Shown here: positions 8,202 through 15,800 of the stretch, in pieces
Layout of the letters: every line of letters starts with the position of its first letter
Numbering within the stretch: the stretch's first letter is position 1
Source of the DNA: Hymenobacter properus
GTDB lineage: Bacteria; Bacteroidota; Bacteroidia; Cytophagales; Hymenobacteraceae
Direction: 5' to 3'
Length of the DNA: 64,000 bases
NCBI RefSeq assembly: GCF_015694735.1
Contig: NZ_JADQDP010000002.1
Location: forward strand, 372,001 to 436,000
The notes under the pieces: model-generated
Seen by the model: the letters and a program-made list of their open reading frames with translations, nothing else
The model's database searches: none
What the model was told of the DNA's origin: nothing
Made by a program: the position numbers and the translations under genes

Positions 8202-9182
8202 CTACGAGAAGCCCAGCACCGGGTGCGGCTGGTACGGCTCTTCCAGGCGCTTTATTTCTTCGGCGCTGAGTTTCACGTCCACCGCCGCTACGGCGTCTTC
8301 GAGGTGGCCGGGCTTGCTGGCGCCCACAATGGGCGCCGTGATGACGGGCTTGCTTAGCATCCAGGCCAGCGCAATCTGGGCGTTGGGGAGGCCATGTGCC
8401 TGGGCAATTTCCGTCACACGGTCGGCCACGGCAAAGTCGTCGTCGCGGCCGTAGAGGCTTTTGCCGAAGGCGTCAGTTTTGGCGCGTTCGGTTTCGTTGC
8501 GGGCCTTGCCGCGGCCGCCCGTGAGCAGCCCCCGCGCCAGCGGCGACCACGGAATGACGCCGATTTTCTGGTCTTCGCACAGCGGCAGCATCTCGCGTTC
8601 CTCCTCGCGGTACACAAGGTTGTAGTGCGGCTGCATGCTCACGAAGCGTGTCCAGTTGTGCTTGTCGGCCAAGTACAGAGCCTGCGCAAACTGCCAGCTG
8701 TACATCGACGACGCCCCGATGTAGCGCGCCTTGCCGGCCTTCACCACGTCGTGCAGGGCCTCCAGTGTTTCCTCGATGGGGGTGTGGTAGTCCCAGCGGT
8801 GAATCTGGTACAGGTCCACGTAATCGGTGCCCAGGCGCTTGAGGCTGGCATCAATAGCACTCATGATGTGCTTGCGCGAGAGGCCCTTGTCGTTGGGGCC
8901 GGGTCCCATGGGGTTGAAGACTTTAGTGGCCAGCACCACTTCGTCGCGCTTGGCAAAGTCGCGCAGGGCGCGGCCCACCACTTCCTCGCTGGCGCCGTTG
9001 CTGTACACGTCGGCCGTGTCGAAGAAATTGATGCCCAGCTCCAGCGCCTTCTGGATGAAGGGCCGGCTTTCGTCCTCTTTCAGGGCCCAGGGCCAGCGCT
9101 CGGTGGGGGTGCCGTAGGTCATCGTGCCGAGGCAGATGCGCGACACCTGCAGGCCGGTGTTGCCCAAACGTAAGTATTCCAT
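8202..9182 (-). CDS. Aldo/keto reductase
   Basis: A 326-residue cytoplasmic NADPH-dependent oxidoreductase of the AKR TIM-barrel superfamily. The catalytic tetrad is visible as D55 and Y60 (FFDTADVY), K87 (LATKV) and H128 (YQIHRW). The start MEYLRLGNTGLQVS is the standard N-terminus and length matches the AKR11/YajO-like bacterial group. Physiological substrate unknown; such enzymes usually reduce aldehydes. No SD is seen, and the gene is alone on its strand. Its terminator is most likely the palindromic element 18 bases past its stop. Confidence 0.93.
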   Translation of the reverse strand: MEYLRLGNTGLQVSRICLGTMTYGTPTERWPWALKEDESRPFIQKALELGINFFDTADVYSNGASEEVVGRALRDFAKRDEVVLATKVFNPMGPGPNDKGLSRKHIMSAIDASLKRLGTDYVDLYQIHRWDYHTPIEETLEALHDVVKAGKARYIGASSMYSWQFAQALYLADKHNWTRFVSMQPHYNLVYREEEREMLPLCEDQKIGVIPWSPLARGLLTGGRGKARNETERAKTDAFGKSLYGRDDDFAVADRVTEIAQAHGLPNAQIALAWMLSKPVITAPIVGASKPGHLEDAVAAVDVKLSAEEIKRLEEPYQPHPVLGFS

Positions 9183-9221
9183 AAAAAGCGGGAAAAAGGC
9201 TGGCCAGCGCCAGCCGATGAT

Positions 9222-9326
9222 TTAGTAGCTGATAAATCTGAATTCAACTGCAAAATCGTAGGTGAGGTTTTCGAAAAAGCTCATCCTGAATGTTCCCATG
9301 TTGAGGTTGCCGTAAGAGTCAAACAT
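9222..9326 (-). CDS. Possible 34-residue small ORF or gene remnant
   Basis: ATG at 9326 to TAA at 9222 encodes MFDSYGNLNMGTFRMSFF followed by ENLTYDFAVEFRFISY. An in-frame stop lies four codons upstream of the segment. The composition (aromatic, mixed charge, no frame-shadow bias) looks more protein-like than random, and it lies upstream of the aldo/keto reductase gene on the same strand. It could be a real micro-ORF, or the end of a lost gene. I recognise no family. Confidence 0.2.
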   Translation of the reverse strand: MFDSYGNLNMGTFRMSFFENLTYDFAVEFRFISY

Positions 9327-9391
9327 GCTCTTGTTATTGGATTATACCATGAAGAAGCATGAAATTATATTTCTGTGGAAATTAGTAAAAT

Positions 9392-9408
9392 TATATTTGC
9401 TAAATTTG
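9392..9408 (+). promoter_or_regulatory. Two overlapping-range -7 boxes (TAnnTTTG)
   Basis: TATATTTG (9392-9399) and TAAATTTG (9401-9408) both match the Bacteroidota -7 consensus exactly. A convincing TTTG at -33 was not found. They lie about 120-140 bases before the TPR gene start. Confidence 0.35.
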
Positions 9409-9529
9409 TATCAGTTATTAGATAATGCGTTTAATTTGGTCTGAATTAGGGTTTATAAAGCGTATTCACCGCTTTCGCCTCTCTTGTTTATTAAGTTAAT
9501 TATCGGTTAAATTATACAAAGGCTCGCAC

Positions 9530-10852
9530 ATGGCAAATTTCTACCAATTTCGTCGTGCCCTGCGTTTTGTGAGCGCAGGAATATTTAGTTTTTTTTCGCT
9601 GACCACCGCGTCGGCTCAGGCTCCGCTGCCTTCGCCTGCTGATACCGTGCGGGCCATGCCCGAGGTGGCGCTTGACGACGTGCTGGTGGCCCCGGCCGCC
9701 GTCGATACCAAGGAGTGGCTGCTGCTCAACGCCGACATCCAGACCGAGCTGGACGGGGCAGTGCACAACCTCTACAACTTCAAGTTTGACCAGGCTGAGC
9801 GGCAGTTCCGGTCGTTGCGGCGGCGCTACCCCAACCATCCCATGCCCTACTTCCTACTGGGCCTGAGCACGTGGTGGAAAATCATGCCCAGCAACACCCA
9901 TAATCAGCAGTACGACAAGACCTTCTTCGCCTACATGGACACGGCCACCACCAAGGCCCAGAAGCTCTACGACGCCGACAACAACAACTACGAAGCCAGC
10001 TTCTTCCTCTCGGCCGCCTACGGCTTTGATGCCCGCCTGCACGCCGAGCGGCACGACTGGCGCAAGGCCACGGTGAGCAGCAAGCGGGCGCTGACTTACC
10101 TGCAAAAAAGCCGCGAGGCCAACGGTCTGAGCCCGGAATTCGTGTTCGGCGAAGGCTTGTTCAATTACTACGCCGTCTGGATTGCCGAGGAATATCGCTG
10201 GCTGCGCCCTGTGCTTTGGTTTTTCCCCAAGGGCAACCGCAACACCGGCCTGGCCCAACTGGAAGATGTGGCCCAGCACGGTTTCTACACCGCTGCCGAG
10301 GCCCGCTTCTTCCGCATGCGCATTCTGGGCAGCACCCGCGAAAACAACACGGCCGGTGCTCTTTCCGCTGCCCGCGACCTCACCCGCGACTTTCCTGACA
10401 ACAGCTGCTTTCAGCGTGCCCGTGCCCAGAATGCTTTTGCCGAAGGCGAGCTGACAGAGTGCGAGCGCACCAGCCGCGACATTCTGGCCAAGATAAACAA
10501 AGGCCTGCCCGGCTACGAAGGCTTCAGCGGCCGCGCGGCGGCCTACTACTTGGGCTACGTGGAGCAGCACCGCTACCACAATTTCGCAGCCGCGCAGGAT
10601 TTCTACCAGCGCTGCCTGGTGTTTTCCGAATCGGTGGGCCAGACCAAGGGCGGCTACTACCTGTTTGCCGCGGCCGGGCTGGGCCGGCTGGCGGCGCAGG
10701 CCAGCAACCGCCCGCTGGCGCAGCGCTACTTCCAGGTGGTGCTGGAGCAGGCCGAACGCAAGTCGGACCTTTATCAGGAAGCCCACCGCTACCTAAAGAA
10801 GGGGGCACCGGCTCGGAACCCAGCGGCCGTTGAGGTAATGGCTTCTAACTAA
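9530..10852 (+). CDS. Secreted tetratricopeptide-repeat protein
   Basis: A 440-residue protein with a signal peptide (cut around TASAQA, about residue 30) and then helical repeats. TPR-like units include FDQAERQFRSLRRRYPNHP, the stretch KATVSSKRALTYLQKS, and RYHNFAAAQDFYQRCLVF followed by PLAQRYFQVVLEQAERKS. The sequence WLLLNADIQTELDGAVHNLYN precedes the first repeat and is not a known catalytic motif. It is probably periplasmic and a scaffold for protein contacts. It stands alone between an AT-rich promoter region and a strong terminator. No neighbour suggests the partner, so the function is unknown. Confidence 0.85.
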   Translation: MANFYQFRRALRFVSAGIFSFFSLTTASAQAPLPSPADTVRAMPEVALDDVLVAPAAVDTKEWLLLNADIQTELDGAVHNLYNFKFDQAERQFRSLRRRYPNHPMPYFLLGLSTWWKIMPSNTHNQQYDKTFFAYMDTATTKAQKLYDADNNNYEASFFLSAAYGFDARLHAERHDWRKATVSSKRALTYLQKSREANGLSPEFVFGEGLFNYYAVWIAEEYRWLRPVLWFFPKGNRNTGLAQLEDVAQHGFYTAAEARFFRMRILGSTRENNTAGALSAARDLTRDFPDNSCFQRARAQNAFAEGELTECERTSRDILAKINKGLPGYEGFSGRAAAYYLGYVEQHRYHNFAAAQDFYQRCLVFSESVGQTKGGYYLFAAAGLGRLAAQASNRPLAQRYFQVVLEQAERKSDLYQEAHRYLKKGAPARNPAAVEVMASN

Positions 10853-10877
10853 TCACCCGCTTTCGTCAGAGCGGTCG

Positions 10878-10916
10878 AAGGCCCACCGGTGCTCCACCGG
10901 TGGGCCTTTGCGTTTT
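10878..10916 (+). terminator. Terminator after TPR gene
   Basis: GGCCCACCGGTG pairs perfectly with CACCGGTGGGCC around a CTC loop, followed by a T-rich tail (TTTGCGTTTTT). Confidence 0.85.
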
Positions 10917-11046
10917 TCTCGTCTGGCCATGCAACCGCCTACCGCCTGCACTAGGCCAACCCTTTGGGCAGAACAGTCGTTTAAGCCAACTCACAGCCGG
11001 TATTCCACTTAGGCCGGCTCAACGTTCTCTTAACGCCATCTTACCT

Positions 11047-11337
11047 ATGAAAAAGCAACTTTTCTTAGCACTGCTGTTTGCTTCAGCAGGCTACTCGGCC
11101 AGCGCTCAGTCGAGCACGACTACCACCACCACGCGGCAAACCACGGTGACGCCGGCCACGCCCGCGTACCCGGCCACCCCGGTGCAAACCCCCGCCTCAT
11201 CGACCACCACCGAGTCGACGACCACAACGGTAGAGCCATCGACTACCACTACCGTAAACCAGGCTCCGGTTATTCCGAGCGATACCAAGATAAAGGGTAA
11301 GCGCGGTGGCAAAACCAAAGTGAAGCCCAAAGACTAA
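11047..11337 (+). CDS. Small secreted threonine-rich protein with basic tail
   Basis: A 96-residue protein with a clear signal peptide (MKKQLFLALLFASAGYSASAQ, read as two parts: basic start and hydrophobic core, cut after SAQ). The mature part is low-complexity, with runs such as STTTTTTRQTTVTP and ESTTTTVEPSTTTTV, and ends in a lysine-rich tail (KIKGKRGGKTKVKPKD). The ATG at 11047 is chosen because it starts the signal peptide; the frame is open further upstream but over terminator sequence. It is flanked by strong terminators on both sides, so it is a single-gene unit. No family is recognised; it may be an envelope-associated linker or surface protein. Confidence 0.75.
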   Translation: MKKQLFLALLFASAGYSASAQSSTTTTTTRQTTVTPATPAYPATPVQTPASSTTTESTTTTVEPSTTTTVNQAPVIPSDTKIKGKRGGKTKVKPKD

Positions 11338-11354
11338 GGTGTATAAGCCTTTAG

Positions 11355-11402
11355 CCTATAAAAAAGCCAGTCGTAGAAAGCTATGACTGGCTTTTTTATA
11401 GG
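11355..11402. terminator. Bidirectional-looking terminator with 18-bp perfect stem
   Basis: CCTATAAAAAAGCCAGTC (11355-11372) is the exact reverse complement of GACTGGCTTTTTTATAGG (11385-11402). Confidence 0.9.
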
Positions 11403-11693
11403 CACCAACCCAGTTGGTTGCATTGTTGGCTAAGTAGCAGGGGCGGAAAGATGGTCAGCTTCCGGCATAGGATTTCGACAATCCTAATCATGAATTATTA
11501 ACAGTAGCCCAGCCAGAATTTAATAAATAAAATATTTTGCGGGCGCATTTTATGATATTTTTCCAATAATGAAAAATATGTTTTTTGAAAATAAGTAAAT
11601 TTATTACTTTATAAGTACATTTATTGCAGCAATTGCCCATGCGTTCCCAGGGCAGTTGCGCTTGCATGCTATCCTACACCAATTCTGCGCGCT
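11403..11693. other. AT-rich intergenic region
   Basis: About 290 bases, strongly AT-rich in 11480-11640 (for example TTTAATAAATAAAATATTTT). No ORF or clear promoter motif could be assigned; it is probably the upstream control region of the small zinc-ribbon-like gene. Confidence 0.4.
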
Positions 11694-11975
11694 ATGAAAT
11701 ACAGCTTGCCGTTTTATGCAGTCTCACTGGAAATGCCAGCGGCTGAGGTTTATCACACCCACCCCAACTGCCGTGTTGGCCAGAAAATAGAGCCCGCCAA
11801 CCGCATATATGGCATGGGCGAAGGACGGAAAGAATGCCCCTTTTGCTTCGTGCTGGGCCAGCTGGGCGCTACCAAACTGCCGCGAAAGGGCGGTGCCTCC
11901 GGTAATTCTGTCCCTGCCCCCGCGCAGGCAGACTACGCCACGGCAGCACGCAGTGGGTCCTCGCGGCTGCAATAA
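11694..11975 (+). CDS. Small zinc-ribbon-like protein of unknown function
   Basis: A 93-residue protein. Possible metal ligands are grouped as H-x-H-x3-C (VYHTHPNCRVGQKI) and then CPFC (GRKECPFCFV), which together could bind one zinc ion. The N-terminal half (to about residue 60) is compact and plausible as a fold; the C-terminal 35 residues are Ala/Ser/Pro-rich and likely disordered. No signal peptide. I do not recognise a named family. It has its own AT-rich upstream region and no obvious operon partner. Coding status is supported by the ATG start, conserved-looking Cys/His layout and lack of a better competing frame. Confidence 0.65.
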   Translation: MKYSLPFYAVSLEMPAAEVYHTHPNCRVGQKIEPANRIYGMGEGRKECPFCFVLGQLGATKLPRKGGASGNSVPAPAQADYATAARSGSSRLQ

Positions 11976-12090
11976 AAGGCCGGGGCACCCCCGCTGGCCA
12001 AGGGCGAGAGGAGGTTGAGGCGTTTCTTTGCGGCGTTACCGGGTTTTCGGCGGCGCGCTTGCGTGGCCCGGCCGCGGAACACACTTTGCT

Positions 12091-13260
12091 ATGCCACTTC
12101 TAGAAGTTGTCGACGCCCGCCTGGCGCGGGAGTTTATTGAACTGCCGGCCCGCTTGCACGCGGGCATACCGAATTACATTGGCCCGCTGGAAAACGAGGT
12201 GGAGGCCGTATTCGACCCTGCCAAAAATCCCAAGTTCAAAAATGGGGAGTGCGTGCGCTGGGTGCTGACCGATGCCGGCGGCCAAACCGTGGGCCGTGTG
12301 GCGGCCTTCCTCAACCGCGACGCGGTGGATGTGCAAAACGCCGACCTGCCCACCGGTGGCATGGGCTTTTTTGAGTGCATCGACGACCAGGCGGCGGCCA
12401 ACCAACTATTTGAGGCGGCGCGCCAGTGGCTGGCGGCCCGGGGCATGCAGGCCATGGACGGCCCCATCAACTTTGGCGAGCGGGACCGGTTCTGGGGCTT
12501 GCTCATCGACGGCTACGACTTGGAGCCCAACTACGGCATGTTTTGGCACCCGGCCTATTACCGGCAGCTGTTTGAGCAGTACGGGTTTGAGGTGTACTTC
12601 AAACAATACACCTGCTACCGCACCACGGCAGCTCCCTTGCACCCCAGCTTTGCCAAGCGGGCCGAGGAACATGCCGCCGCCTACCGCTTCGCCCACGCCC
12701 GCAAGCAGGACGCCGAGAAGCTGGCGCAGGATTTTCACCACGTATACAACCTGGCCTGGGCCAAGCATACCGGCGTGAAGCCCATGGCGCTGGAGGAAGC
12801 CCGCAAGATTGTGAAGGAAATGAAGCCCGTGGTGGATGAGCGCCTGCTGTGGTTTGCCTACCACGGCGAAGAGCCGGTGGCGTTTTTCATCAGCCTGCCT
12901 GCTCTGAATCAGATTTTCAAGCACGTGGGGCGGCGCCTAAACTTGCTGGGCAAGCTGCGCTTCCTGTGGGAGCAGCGGCGCTACATGCAGCGGACCGATA
13001 AGAAGATGTTCGGCATCATCTACGGGGTGGTGCCCGAGCACCAGGGCAAGGGTGTGGACGCGGCCATGCTGGTGTATGCGCGCCAGGCATTCATCGACGC
13101 GGGCTATGCCGACCTGGAAATGAACTGGATTGGCGACTTCAACCCGCGTATGCTGGTTACCATACGTTCCATCGGCGCCAAGATTCTGAAGACGCACGCC
13201 ACCTACCGCTACCTGTTCGACCGGGAGCGGCCGTTTGAACGCATGCCCATTATTCGGTAG
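12091..13260 (+). CDS. GNAT-like acyltransferase-fold protein
   Basis: A 389-residue cytoplasmic protein. The second half has an acetyl-CoA-binding-like segment (FGIIYGVVPEHQGKGVDAAM), where V-x-x-x-x-Q-G-K-G resembles motif A of GNAT enzymes. The ending ATYRYLFDRERPFERMPIIR is shared by a group of uncharacterised bacterial proteins of this length. The first half (ALEN-type start, then TVGRVAAFLNRDAV, GFFECIDD, PINFGERDRFWGLLIDGYD) may be a second, degenerate GNAT domain. ATG at 12091 is preferred over an upstream in-frame start at 12028 because the family begins near this point. Substrate unknown. It converges with tamL. Confidence 0.8.
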   Translation: MPLLEVVDARLAREFIELPARLHAGIPNYIGPLENEVEAVFDPAKNPKFKNGECVRWVLTDAGGQTVGRVAAFLNRDAVDVQNADLPTGGMGFFECIDDQAAANQLFEAARQWLAARGMQAMDGPINFGERDRFWGLLIDGYDLEPNYGMFWHPAYYRQLFEQYGFEVYFKQYTCYRTTAAPLHPSFAKRAEEHAAAYRFAHARKQDAEKLAQDFHHVYNLAWAKHTGVKPMALEEARKIVKEMKPVVDERLLWFAYHGEEPVAFFISLPALNQIFKHVGRRLNLLGKLRFLWEQRRYMQRTDKKMFGIIYGVVPEHQGKGVDAAMLVYARQAFIDAGYADLEMNWIGDFNPRMLVTIRSIGAKILKTHATYRYLFDRERPFERMPIIR

Positions 13261-13270
13261 AGAATAGACT

Positions 13271-13442
13271 TGTCATTGCGAGGCAAAGCCGAAGCAATCC
13301 GTCCTGTCAACATCATACACGCTCTTTTGCCAGAAAGCCCCGATACCGCATTGGTACCGGGGCTTTTTAATTGGCTTTATCACTTCTTCGGGCTGGTCAC
13401 TGAGGTCAAGACGGATTGCTTCGGCTGCGCCTCGCAATGACG
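13271..13442. repeat. Palindromic intergenic element, copy 2 (composite type)
   Basis: Outer arms 13272-13303 and 13410-13441 are near reverse complements (two mismatches; core GTCATTGCGAGGCAAAGCCG). They enclose about 106 bases with an internal hairpin terminator. The element starts 11 bases past the GNAT-like gene stop and ends 9 bases before the tamL stop, filling a convergent gap. Confidence 0.85.
13334..13370. terminator. Terminator hairpin inside palindromic element 2
   Basis: AAGCCCCGATACC pairs with GGTACCGGGGCTT (one G-T pair) around GCATT, followed by T residues. A related hairpin lies inside element 8. Confidence 0.7.
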
Positions 13443-13451
13443 GGGCCCGTT

Positions 13452-15728
13452 TTAGAACGGATACCCGATGGCCAGGTTGAAGCGGGGGCTGGTGCTGTCG
13501 GGCGGGCCATAAGGCGCCTGCAGCGGGAAGGCCAGGTCGAAGCGGATGACGAAGAACTGCACATCAACGCGCAGGCCCACACCATAGCCTACCGCCAATT
13601 CTTTGAGAAAGGTTTTGGGGTTGAACTTGCCGCCGGGGCGGTCGGGGTCGTCGTTGGCCAGCCAGATGTTGCCGGCATCCACGAACACAGCACCTTTGAG
13701 GTAGGGAATAAGGTCTTGGCGGTACTCGAGGTTGCCCTCGAGGCGGATGTCGCCCACCTGGTCGTAGAACTGGTTGAGGGTTTGCTCGCCCGGCGCCGGC
13801 TTGTAGGTGCCCGGCCCGATGCCGCGGGCCGCAAAGGCGCGGATGCTGTTGGGCCCGCCAATGCCGTACTGGCGAGGGTAGGGGAGCACCACCGAATTGC
13901 CGTAAGGCATGCCCACGCCGGCTTGCAAGCGGCCCACAATGCGGTTGCCAGAGGCGGGGTTCGGGCTGATGCGGTAGTACTCGCGCAACTCCAAGTCAAA
14001 CTTCAGGTACTGGCTGAACTGCTGGCCGCCCACGGTGTAGCCGCGCTCGGGCGGGTTGCGCGTCTGGCCCGTGGAGCCGGCAATGAGGCTGGCCAGGTTG
14101 CCGCTGCCTTCCACCTGCCCGCTGAAATAAATCTGCTGGCGGCGCTGCTCCAGCACCTGCTGGTTGTAGGTGTAGCGGTAAGAACTGGCCAGGATGAACT
14201 GTTGCTCAAAGGCCGTTTTTAGGTAGCGCCGGTCCTTAAGAATGATGTTGAAGGTGTCGGTAGGCGCAAACTGAACGTAGGTAATGTCAATGGGCCGGAT
14301 TTCCTGCTCGTTGGTAATCTTGGTTTTGAAGGTGTAGCCGTAGTTCAGGTTGAAGAAGTTCTGCGAGAAGTAGTTGGCCCGCGTCACCGTTCGCACACCG
14401 ACGCCCAGCGTGGTGCGCGGCTGGAAGTCAGAGTTGGGCAAATGCACATCCAGCAAGGGCAGGTGCGGCACCACCAGCCGCGGAAACAGCAGCTGCGCGT
14501 TGATGCCGTACTCGTAGCTGGTGAGGCCCAGGGCGCCATTGCCGTTGCCGGTTTGCGTTTCGGTCGACACCACGGCGTTCACCAGCAGCTGCTCGCCGCC
14601 GCGCAGGGCCGAGCGGTTGCGGAACGACACGGTGAGGCCCGGGCCGGTGAAGCCGTTGCTCTTGCTCACCAGCTGCAAGTCGGCCCGTAGGCTTTTCTTC
14701 TTGAGCTGGGTCATGCGCACGTCGGCATCGAGGCGGGCGCGGCCGGCCGAGTCGCCGGCCGCCGACGGCAGGAAGCGGATTTCCACGAACTTGAACGTGT
14801 TCAGGCTCATCAGGCGGCTGATGGTCTGGTCGCGCCGCTTGCGCCGGAACAGGCTGTCCGGATACAGGAAGGTGGCGTTGGTAATGGCCTTGGCCTTAAA
14901 CACCTTCTCGTCGGGGTAGTACTCGTATTTTTTATAAAGCACCGGCTGCCGCGTGGTGGTATCGGTCAGCACGTAGTTGGTGTTCAGCTTGATGCGGTCG
15001 AGCCAGTAGGGGCGGGTGGCTTTGGTGGGGGCCGAGGCCTTCACGCGCAGGTACACGTTGATTTTGTTGTTCAACGTGCTATCTACCTGGAATAGGATGT
15101 AGTCGGGGTTGAAGTAGAAATAGCCGCTGTTTTTCAGCTCATTGTCGATGCGGACCCGCTCGGCGATGAATGTATTGAGGTTATAAGCATCGCCTTCCTT
15201 GAGCAGCGTGCCGGGCTGGGTGGCCCGAATGTCTTTGTCAATCAACGTGTCGCGGTCGGGAAAGAAAATTTTCTCGATGGTGTAGACCTGGCCCGTGGTG
15301 GCGGTGTAGTTAACCTGAGCGGTTTTCTCCTGGGTTTTCACCTCGTTGGTTACCACGCCCTTAAAGAAGCCGTTGTTGTAGAGGCGATTGGTGATGAGGC
15401 CGCTGGTGGCTTTGATTTTCACGTCTTTCAGCAGCACCGGCGGCTCGCCAAACTTGTCGGCCAGGAACTTGCCCAGGCCCTTTTTCTTAACCTGGCCGCG
15501 GCCCCAGAAATACAGCTTGGGCCGCATGCCCAGAAAGGAGCCGTTGGGCTTGGGCGTGATAACGGACTCAAGCTCGGTTTGCAGCGCACTCTGGTTCGGT
15601 AGCTTCTCGGGCGACTTGATGATGACCTTGCTGCCTGTGTACAGCTTCTGGCCTTCGGGCACATACTTCAGGCCCGAGCATGCGGAGAGCGCCAGCAACG
15701 AAGCAACAAGCAGTGGAAACCGCTTCAT
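13452..15728 (-). CDS. tamL: TamL: lipid-anchored Omp85/TamA-like outer-membrane protein
   Basis: A 758-residue Omp85-family protein. The start at 15728 gives a lipoprotein signal (MKRFPLLVASLLALSAC, lipidated C17); ATGs at 15770 and 15791 are in frame but put the hydrophobic core too deep. After the lipobox come POTRA-like domains (to about residue 400) and a C-terminal beta-barrel with the Omp85 signature region (GIGGPNSIRAFAARGIGPG) and a terminal GYPF. An N-terminal lipoprotein anchor on a TamA/BamA-like barrel is the TamL type known from Bacteroidota and Chlorobiota. It lies 72 bases downstream of tamB in the same direction, so the two form a complex-encoding operon for outer-membrane biogenesis. 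Confidence 0.92.
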   Translation of the reverse strand: MKRFPLLVASLLALSACSGLKYVPEGQKLYTGSKVIIKSPEKLPNQSALQTELESVITPKPNGSFLGMRPKLYFWGRGQVKKKGLGKFLADKFGEPPVLLKDVKIKATSGLITNRLYNNGFFKGVVTNEVKTQEKTAQVNYTATTGQVYTIEKIFFPDRDTLIDKDIRATQPGTLLKEGDAYNLNTFIAERVRIDNELKNSGYFYFNPDYILFQVDSTLNNKINVYLRVKASAPTKATRPYWLDRIKLNTNYVLTDTTTRQPVLYKKYEYYPDEKVFKAKAITNATFLYPDSLFRRKRRDQTISRLMSLNTFKFVEIRFLPSAAGDSAGRARLDADVRMTQLKKKSLRADLQLVSKSNGFTGPGLTVSFRNRSALRGGEQLLVNAVVSTETQTGNGNGALGLTSYEYGINAQLLFPRLVVPHLPLLDVHLPNSDFQPRTTLGVGVRTVTRANYFSQNFFNLNYGYTFKTKITNEQEIRPIDITYVQFAPTDTFNIILKDRRYLKTAFEQQFILASSYRYTYNQQVLEQRRQQIYFSGQVEGSGNLASLIAGSTGQTRNPPERGYTVGGQQFSQYLKFDLELREYYRISPNPASGNRIVGRLQAGVGMPYGNSVVLPYPRQYGIGGPNSIRAFAARGIGPGTYKPAPGEQTLNQFYDQVGDIRLEGNLEYRQDLIPYLKGAVFVDAGNIWLANDDPDRPGGKFNPKTFLKELAVGYGVGLRVDVQFFVIRFDLAFPLQAPYGPPDSTSPRFNLAIGYPF

Positions 15729-15800
15729 TAGCAATTTCAGACCGCTCGTACCCGAGTCCCTGTTAGCCATATCGTATTCTCCATTCCTCATTCTTGGTCT

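Larger units (their letters stand above)
9183..9529. other. Intergenic region, partly AT-rich, with a possible gene remnant
   Basis: The left part contains a 34-codon minus-strand ORF (listed separately). The right part (about 9350-9529) is markedly AT-rich, unlike the surrounding genes, and has two boxes matching TAnnTTTG (9392-9399 and 9401-9408), likely promoter elements for the downstream TPR gene. Confidence 0.5.
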
